Assembly: GCA_030040455.1 (NCBI GenBank)
Contig: JASHTR010000015.1
Coordinates: 1 to 7,527, forward strand
DNA length: 7,527 nucleotides
Direction of reading: 5' to 3'
From: Terriglobia bacterium
Lineage (GTDB): Bacteria; Acidobacteriota; Terriglobia; UBA7540
Shown in pieces: positions 1 through 4,539 of this stretch (positions within the stretch are counted from its first letter, which is position 1; every line of letters begins with the position of its first letter). Under the pieces are notes generated by a model that made no database searches, was not told the DNA's origin, and worked only from the letters and a program-made list of their open reading frames with translations. A program made the translations under genes and the position numbers.

Positions 1-1230
1 TTGCGCACAGTGGTCGGAGGACCCATCACCAACAGCGTTTCGGAATTGCCTCAGCACGCCGACAGCGTGGTCTACGGCGAAGCGGAAGATCTGATGGAAG
101 GGCTTATCGCCGACCTCGAACGCGGCGCCCTCAAGCCCTCTTACCAGGCTGCCGCTCTGCCCAGCCTTCACAAGACTCCGGTGCCTGACCTGAGCCTCAT
201 CGATACGAAACACTACAGCGCCATGCCCATCCAGTATTCCCGCGGCTGCCCCTTTAACTGCGAGTTCTGCGACATCATCGAGATTTACGGCCGCGTGCCT
301 CGCACCAAGACCCCGACGCAAGTGCTCGCGGAGCTGGATCAGCTTCGCGACCGCAAATGGCGAGGCTCGGTCTTCATCGTCGACGACAACTTCATTGGCA
401 ACAAGAGGAAAGCCAAGGAGCTGCTGGCGGTTCTTGCGGATTGGAATCGGCGCTATCAAAGGCCGTTCGGCTTCTTCACGGAGGCCTCGATCAACCTTGC
501 CGACGATACCGAGCTTCTCCAGATGATGAAGGACGCCAACTTCACGCGCGTCTTCATGGGCATTGAGACCCCCGTCGAGGCGAGCCTTAAAGAAGCCCAT
601 AAAATGCAGAATACCCGCAAGAACCTTGTCGAAAGCGTGCATCGCATCCAGGATTATGGCTTGGAAGTGATGGCCGGTTTCATTGTGGGCTTTGATAACG
701 ATCCCGAAGATATTTTTGACCGCCAGGTCCAGTTCATCCGCGAAAGCGCCATCCCCTTGGCAATGGTGGGAATCCTCCTGGCGCTTCCGGGCACCCAGCT
801 TTTCCGGCGGCTTATGAAAGAAGGACGCATTTTGAATGAAGGCCACGGCGATAACATGGATTTGCGCCTCAATTTCATCCCTAAGATGAATGCGCAAAAA
901 CTCATTCAGGGATATCGAGACATTCTCCGCCGCATCTACACACCGGACGCGTATTACGAGCGCGTGCTAAATTTCCTTGAGCGCTACAAGCATCCCAACC
1001 ACCGGCCGCGCGTGTTCTCCGATTATCTCTCGCTGGCGCGGTCTTTTGTGAAGCTGGGCGTGCTGAGCGATTCGCGGTCGAGTTATTGGAAGTTTGTGGC
1101 CAAGGCCGCGCTGCGCTACCGCAAGACTTTTGACACGGCCATGACGCTTGCCGTCATGGGCTATCATTTCCAGACGTTGACGCGGATTGTGTTGGGAACC
1201 GAAGTGACGCTTCCCGACGCCGTGCAATAG
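1..1230 (+). CDS. B12-binding radical SAM protein with DUF4070-type C-terminus (5' truncated)
   Basis: The frame is open from the left edge to TAG at 1228-1230 (409 residues visible). The first codon, TTG, is probably an internal Leu, not a start: the protein opens at VVGGPIT...DSVVYGEAED (residues 4-30), which is the end of a cobalamin-binding Rossmann domain, so roughly 100 N-terminal residues are probably missing. The radical SAM core follows, with RGCPFNCEFC at 81-90 supplying the CxxxCxxC cluster ligands Cys83, Cys87 and Cys90 that bind the 4Fe-4S cluster and SAM. Downstream are VDDNFIGN (about 128-135) and GIETP (about 187-191), typical strand ends of the partial TIM barrel. The last ~130 residues are rich in Arg, Tyr and Leu and resemble the DUF4070 region. 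Relatives include the hopanoid C-2 methylase HpnP and many uncharacterised enzymes, so a methyltransferase-like reaction is plausible but the substrate cannot be named. It shows no functional link to the genes that follow. Confidence 0.88.
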   Translation: MRTVVGGPITNSVSELPQHADSVVYGEAEDLMEGLIADLERGALKPSYQAAALPSLHKTPVPDLSLIDTKHYSAMPIQYSRGCPFNCEFCDIIEIYGRVPRTKTPTQVLAELDQLRDRKWRGSVFIVDDNFIGNKRKAKELLAVLADWNRRYQRPFGFFTEASINLADDTELLQMMKDANFTRVFMGIETPVEASLKEAHKMQNTRKNLVESVHRIQDYGLEVMAGFIVGFDNDPEDIFDRQVQFIRESAIPLAMVGILLALPGTQLFRRLMKEGRILNEGHGDNMDLRLNFIPKMNAQKLIQGYRDILRRIYTPDAYYERVLNFLERYKHPNHRPRVFSDYLSLARSFVKLGVLSDSRSSYWKFVAKAALRYRKTFDTAMTLAVMGYHFQTLTRIVLGTEVTLPDAVQ

Positions 1231-1280
1231 GTCCGGACCCGGTTACGTTTTACCGACACCCGCCAACTCAAACTCGTTCA

Positions 1281-1295
1281 TGCCGCTCTGCGGCA
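1281..1295. other. Short perfect hairpin downstream of the radical SAM gene
   Basis: TGCCGC and GCGGCA form a perfect 6-bp GC-rich stem around a TCT loop, 50 nt after the radical SAM stop codon. No run of T follows, so it is not a standard intrinsic terminator; it may stabilise the 3' end of the message or be chance. Apart from this hairpin, a 10-bp palindrome GGTCCGGACC (1230-1239) overlapping the stop codon, and the promoter-like sequence near 1486, I see nothing definite in the roughly 270 nt between the two genes. Confidence 0.3.
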
Positions 1296-1485
1296 CCCGC
1301 GAAGCGTGAAAATTACGCCGAAGCCATTCCCGTGTGAGCGAGAATCCACCTTCGAAAACCCCATACCTTAATCATTCTGAGTGGGCAATTCCTGGAGTTT
1401 GTTCCCTGATTGTATAAGTTGCAGAAAATAAGCATATTTGACGCGCATCTGCCGAAAATAGCCATCGCACTCTTATAACGCTCTG

Positions 1486-1498
1486 TATAATGGATGGA
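1486..1498 (+). promoter_or_regulatory. Candidate -10 element giving a leaderless sthA transcript
   Basis: TATAAT at 1486-1491 matches the bacterial -10 consensus exactly and is followed by 7 nt and then ATG at 1499. That spacing would put the transcription start at, or one base before, the start codon, so the message would have no leader. No Shine-Dalgarno motif at a usual distance precedes either possible ATG, which agrees. The -35 region is weak: the best hexamer at 16-18 bp spacing (ATCGCA, 1464-1469) matches TTGACA at only three of six positions. A second -10-like TATAAC lies at 1474-1479, and TTGACG at 1438-1443 is too far upstream for TATAAT. The motif is visible; promoter function is inferred. 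Confidence 0.45.
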
Positions 1499-2881
1499 AT
1501 GCAGCACTACGACGTGATCGTAATCGGGTCTGGACCCGCAGGACAAAGAGCTGCCATCCAGGCCGCCAAATCCGGCAAGCGCGTCGCCCTGATGGAGAAG
1601 CAGCGGGAGATTGGGGGCGTCTGCATCAACACGGGAACTATCCCCAGCAAGACCATGCGCGAAGCCGTGCTGCGCCTTTCCGGTTACAACAGCATTGACG
1701 GGCCGAACTACGGCCTCAAAGATAAGGTCACCATGGCGGACTTGGCCTTCCGCGTCCAGCACGTCATCAAGACGGAAGTGGACGTAGCGGAGGCGCAGCT
1801 TACCCGCAACGGGATTGAATTGGTTTATGGGACCGCCAGCTTCGAGAATCCACAAACTGTGCGCGTCCAGAGCGCGCGCGGCGTTGCTGATTACACTGCC
1901 GATATTTTTATCGTCGCGGTCGGCACCAAGCCGGCCACTTCGCCCAAAGTTCCTCTCAACAATCGCAACATTCTTAACAGCGACCAGATTCTCGAAATGC
2001 CGGAGCTGCCGAAGACTCTCATTGTCGTGGGCGGCGGCGTGATCGGCGTAGAATACACCTGCATGTTCGCGGTGCTCGGCGTGCGGGTGATTCTGGTGGA
2101 AAAGCGCTCGCGGCTGCTTGATTTCGCGGATGCTGAAATCGTGGAGGCGCTCTCCTACCATCTTCGCGACCGCCGCGTGATCATGCGCCTGGGCGAAGAG
2201 GTACAAAGCGTGGAGGAGACGCCCGACGGCAAGGTAGTGGCAAACCTCGAAAGCAACAAAAAGATTTCCGGCGACACCCTGCTTTATGCCGTGGGGCGCG
2301 TCGGCAACATCGATGAGCTGAACTTGGCCGCGGCAGGCATTGCTTCGGATTCTCGCGGGCGCATCCCGGTGGACTCGGACTACCGCACCTGCCAGCCACA
2401 CATCTTTGCGGTGGGCGATGTGATCGGCTTTCCCAGTTTAGCCTCGGTCTCCATGGAGCAGGGCCGCATTGCAGCCGCGCGCGCGTTGGGCCTGCCCGTT
2501 CATTCCAACCCGGCCAACTATCCTTTTGGAATTTATTCGATCCCCGAAATCTCCTTTCTTGGAAAGACCGAAGAACAGCTTACCCAGGAAGACGCGCCTT
2601 ATGAAGTCGGCATCGCCTATTATCGGGAGATTGCGCGTGGCCAGATTCGCGGTGACACCACGGGCCGGCTCAAGCTGATCTTTCATCGTGAGACCAAGGA
2701 GTTGTTGGGAATCCATATCATCGGGGATGGTGCGGCGGAGTTGCTGCATATCGGTCAGGCGGTCTTCATCCTGAAGGGAACCGTCGAGTATTTTGTGGAT
2801 GTGGTCTTTAACTACCCGACGTTGGCGGAATGCTACAAGTCGGCAGCCTTCAACGGGTTGAACAAACTAGCGAATTTGTAG
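1499..2881 (+). CDS. sthA: Soluble (Si-specific) NAD(P)+ transhydrogenase
   Basis: This cytosolic flavoprotein transfers hydride between NADPH and NAD+, balancing the two pools. Numbering from ATG 1499 (460 residues), the FAD dinucleotide-binding motif GSGPAG is at 10-15, the NAD(P)-binding motif GGGVIG at 178-183, and the second FAD contact AVGD at 304-307, followed by the dimerisation domain. It belongs to the lipoamide dehydrogenase superfamily, but the redox disulfide is absent: GGVCINTGT (39-47) keeps Cys42 and has Thr47 where the second Cys would be. The C-terminal FNYPTLAE (437-444) lacks the HxHPT His pair of the disulfide reductases. Both changes are hallmarks of SthA. The length fits the family. 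An in-frame ATG at 1490 would add three residues, but it overlaps the TATAAT box, and MQHYDVIVIG is the better N-terminus. The next gene starts 109 nt downstream, beyond a repeat. Confidence 0.93.
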   Translation: MQHYDVIVIGSGPAGQRAAIQAAKSGKRVALMEKQREIGGVCINTGTIPSKTMREAVLRLSGYNSIDGPNYGLKDKVTMADLAFRVQHVIKTEVDVAEAQLTRNGIELVYGTASFENPQTVRVQSARGVADYTADIFIVAVGTKPATSPKVPLNNRNILNSDQILEMPELPKTLIVVGGGVIGVEYTCMFAVLGVRVILVEKRSRLLDFADAEIVEALSYHLRDRRVIMRLGEEVQSVEETPDGKVVANLESNKKISGDTLLYAVGRVGNIDELNLAAAGIASDSRGRIPVDSDYRTCQPHIFAVGDVIGFPSLASVSMEQGRIAAARALGLPVHSNPANYPFGIYSIPEISFLGKTEEQLTQEDAPYEVGIAYYREIARGQIRGDTTGRLKLIFHRETKELLGIHIIGDGAAELLHIGQAVFILKGTVEYFVDVVFNYPTLAECYKSAAFNGLNKLANL

Positions 2882-2888
2882 GGAGATT

Positions 2889-2972
2889 GCTGAAAAACCT
2901 CCATAGCCGGTCATTCCGACGAGATTCCTCGCTGCGCTCGGAATGACCAAGGATCCCGAGACGTTTTTCAGC
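2889..2972. repeat. Nested inverted-repeat intergenic element (REP/MITE-like)
   Basis: The outer arms GCTGAAAAAC (2889-2898) and GTTTTTCAGC (2963-2972) are perfect 10-bp inverted repeats. Inside them, GGTCATTCCGA (2909-2919) and TCGGAATGACC (2938-2948) form a perfect 11-bp inverted pair around a CG-rich loop containing CCTCGCTGCGCTCGG. The element fills most of the gap between sthA and the ROK gene. From memory, palindromes of this GTCATTCCGA type with a GAGGAAT core are common in acidobacterial and other environmental genomes; I cannot count copies here. No transposase gene is present, and I see no flanking direct repeat. The RNA would fold into a long stem and might protect or end the sthA message, but it lacks a terminal T-run after the inner stem. 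Confidence 0.75.
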
Positions 2973-2980
2973 GTCCTGTC

Positions 2981-2986
2981 GGGGAG
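2981..2986 (+). promoter_or_regulatory. Ribosome binding site deciding the ROK gene start
   Basis: GGGGAG lies 4 nt before ATG 2991. It favours 2991 over the upstream in-frame ATG at 2943, which sits inside the right inner arm of the palindromic repeat and has no Shine-Dalgarno sequence at a usable distance. The spacing is slightly short but workable. Confidence 0.6.
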
Positions 2987-2990
2987 CATT

Positions 2991-3887
2991 ATGGGACGAA
3001 CGGTGGGTATATTGGCAACGCAACGGATTGCCGCCGGTCTTGTGGAAGATGGCCGTCTCAGGGGTCCGTTACGGTTGTATCCCGAGTCGAGCGGGCCATC
3101 CTACGTCCTGGATGGAATGCCCGCTGAAAGTATTGGGCAATCGATTCTCCGCCAGATCGAGTGGCTCTGCCAAGGGACGGAAATAGAGGCCGTTGGTGTC
3201 GCGCTGCCGGGCATTGTGCGTGAAGGCGTCATTGAAGATTCCCCGAATCTGCCCCAGGTTAAAGGCTTCAGACTGCAAGAGATGCTGACGACGGCTCTCC
3301 GCCAGGGCGTTTCGTCGATTCCGGTGCGCGTCTTCAACGATGCCGACGTCATGGCTGCCGGGCTGGCAGCGGCTGAAGGATCACTTGACCGGCTCGTTCG
3401 GGTATGGAACCTGGGGCATGGCGTTGGATTCGGACGCTATCCTTGGACGGACGGGATCTGGGAGGGCGGCCACTCGGTGGTGACGGTGGATCCCCGCGAG
3501 CGCTTCTGTGGCTGTGGTGGATGCGGGCATCTGGAGGGCATCGTGGGAATTCGCGCGATGCGACTCCGTTTTCTGGATAGGGAGCCGGAAGAAGTGTTTG
3601 CCGCAGCCAAGGCGGGCGACTCCCGATGCGTGGAATTCGTGAAACTCTGGCACCGGGCGATCGCCGCGGCGACCGCAACCAGCATTGCGATGGAAGGCCC
3701 GGGGAAGTTTTTTATCACTGGCCCCAACTCAAAATTTGTCGAGCTCGGCCGGCTCGCCATCTATTTGCACGAGATGGTGAAGATGAGTCCGTTGCAGGGA
3801 AGCCAGCTCGAGGTTGTTTCCACGGGACTTGAAACCGGCGTCATCGGCGCGGCCGTAAACGCCGGGATGACCATTCGCAGGGGCTGA
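2991..3887 (+). CDS. ROK-family sugar kinase-like protein with eroded ATP-binding motifs
   Basis: From ATG 2991 the protein has 298 residues, a normal length for a ROK (repressor/ORF/kinase) sugar kinase with no N-terminal DNA-binding domain. Family features seen: GVALPGIV (69-76), SPNLPQVKGF (84-93), catalytic-type FNDAD with Asp117 (115-119), ExGH at 158-161 (sugar-binding Glu158, zinc-type His161), and CGCGGCGHLE at 173-182, a variant of the CxCGxxGCxE zinc signature with His180 in place of the third Cys and an extra Cys178. The C-terminal TGLETGVIGAA (278-288) is also family-like. Odd: the N-terminal DxGGTK phosphate loop is replaced by ILATQR (7-12), the second loop reads LGHGVGFG (141-148) instead of LGTGxGGG, and the adenosine motif GGG is GPN (244-246). 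It may be a divergent kinase, perhaps glucokinase-like, or a non-catalytic sugar sensor. It lies between sthA and the rpiB/tal-pgi unit. ATG 2943 is an alternative start. Confidence 0.8.
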   Translation: MGRTVGILATQRIAAGLVEDGRLRGPLRLYPESSGPSYVLDGMPAESIGQSILRQIEWLCQGTEIEAVGVALPGIVREGVIEDSPNLPQVKGFRLQEMLTTALRQGVSSIPVRVFNDADVMAAGLAAAEGSLDRLVRVWNLGHGVGFGRYPWTDGIWEGGHSVVTVDPRERFCGCGGCGHLEGIVGIRAMRLRFLDREPEEVFAAAKAGDSRCVEFVKLWHRAIAAATATSIAMEGPGKFFITGPNSKFVELGRLAIYLHEMVKMSPLQGSQLEVVSTGLETGVIGAAVNAGMTIRRG

Positions 3888-3904
3888 AAACGCGTGAAAG
3901 AATT

Positions 3905-3988
3905 AAAGGCCTCTCGCAAAGACGCCAAGGCGCAAAGAAGCGCCTGGAACGAGACCTTTGTCCTTTGCGACTTGGTGCGAGGCTTTTT
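3905..3988. repeat. Long imperfect hairpin repeat ending in a T-run
   Basis: The left arm (about 3905-3937, reading AAAGGCCTCTCGCAAAGACG and on to GCGCAAAG) pairs with the right arm (3956-3987, starting CTTTGTCCTTTGCGAC and ending GCGAGGCTTTT). The match is close, with a few single-base gaps and mismatches, around a loop of about 18 nt. TTTTT follows the GAGGC end (3984-3988), so on the + strand the structure could act as an intrinsic terminator or attenuator after the ROK gene, although the stem is much longer than usual. Arms built from CGCAAAGACGCCAAGGCGCAAAG are, to my knowledge, a widely dispersed intergenic repeat in environmental bacteria. It occupies half of the 166-nt gap and can be misread as a small gene starting at 3894. 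Confidence 0.7.
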
Positions 3989-4041
3989 GCTCGTCAACCA
4001 GTTGTTCAACCTTCTGAGATCGGGAGGATTTTCGCGGTCTC

Positions 4042-4048
4042 AAGGAAG
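4042..4048 (+). promoter_or_regulatory. Ribosome binding site of rpiB
   Basis: AAGGAAG lies 5 nt before ATG 4054 and supports that start. A second purine-rich run, GGGAGGA at 4022-4028, is too far upstream to serve this ATG. I see no convincing promoter between the hairpin repeat and rpiB. Confidence 0.6.
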
Positions 4049-4053
4049 ATTCC

Positions 4054-4521
4054 ATGAAAATTGTATTCGGAGCCGATCATGCAGGCTTCCAACTGAAGCA
4101 GCAGATGCTCGTTGTCGCCCTCGCGCTGGGTCACGAGACTCTTGACCTCGGAACCGACAGCGAAGAGCCTGTCGATTATCCGGACTTTTCGGAGGCCGTG
4201 GCGCTCGCGGTTCGTGACGGGCGAGCCGCTCGCGGCATCTTGATATGTGGGAGCGGTGTGGGCGCGTCTGTGGCCGCCAACAAAATTCCGGGCATCCGTG
4301 CCGGGCTTTGCCACGACACGTATTCAGCGCATCAGGGCGTGGAGCACGACGACATGAACGTCCTGGTGCTTGGCGGGCGGGTGATCGGGGAGGAGTTGGC
4401 GCATGAATTGATGCGCGCTTTCCTGGGCGCTCACTTCAGCGGCGAAGAACGCCATCGCCGCCGCCTGGAAAAGGTGCAGGAAATTGAATCGCGTTACGCG
4501 AGGCCGGCCCCGCCCATCTAA
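4054..4521 (+). CDS. rpiB: Ribose-5-phosphate isomerase B
   Basis: RpiB interconverts ribose 5-phosphate and ribulose 5-phosphate in the non-oxidative pentose phosphate pathway, in the cytosol as a dimer or tetramer. At 155 residues it has the usual LacAB/RpiB length. The N-terminus [12 protein letters not shown] carries Asp8 and His9 of the substrate site, and [10 protein letters not shown] (61-70) contains Cys65, matching the catalytic Cys of the E. coli-type enzyme; the mycobacterial type uses a Glu instead. [12 protein letters not shown] (75-86) and His98 in VEHDDMNVL complete the signature. The D-allose 6-phosphate isomerase activity known for E. coli RpiB cannot be judged from sequence. 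The gene ends 18 nt before the transaldolase/isomerase fusion, so the two are probably co-transcribed: RpiB makes the pentose phosphate that feeds the transketolase/transaldolase steps. Confidence 0.94.
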   Translation: MKIVFGADHAGFQLKQQMLVVALALGHETLDLGTDSEEPVDYPDFSEAVALAVRDGRAARGILICGSGVGASVAANKIPGIRAGLCHDTYSAHQGVEHDDMNVLVLGGRVIGEELAHELMRAFLGAHFSGEERHRRRLEKVQEIESRYARPAPPI

Positions 4522-4528
4522 AGAATAT

Positions 4529-4533
4529 GGAGG
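4529..4533 (+). promoter_or_regulatory. Ribosome binding site of tal-pgi
   Basis: GGAGG lies 6 nt before ATG 4540, a strong Shine-Dalgarno match at good spacing, just after the rpiB stop codon (4519-4521). The 18-nt gap leaves no room for a separate promoter, so the pair is read as one transcription unit. Confidence 0.7.
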
Positions 4534-4539
4534 CAAGCC

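Noticed and set aside
1613..1640. Loss of the second redox Cys in the flavoprotein at 1499-2881 as a sign of inactivation
   Set aside because: Thr at this position and the missing C-terminal His pair are normal for soluble transhydrogenases, which transfer hydride through FAD without a disulfide.
1313..2401. A 362-codon open frame on the - strand opposite sthA
   Set aside because: It lies almost wholly antisense to a well-supported gene, its translation is rich in His/Arg/Ala with no recognisable domain, and GC-rich codon bias commonly leaves such frames open. It is a shadow.
2943..2990. N-terminal extension of the ROK protein from ATG 2943
   Set aside because: The 16 codons come from the palindromic repeat and the start lacks a Shine-Dalgarno sequence. 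ATG 2991 has GGGGAG upstream and gives a normal family N-terminus.
3894..4145. A possible 83-residue + strand gene between the ROK gene and rpiB
   Set aside because: Its N-terminal half (KASRKDAKAQR) is a translation of the hairpin repeat, and its 3' half overlaps rpiB in another frame. No homology-like features and no good ribosome binding site.
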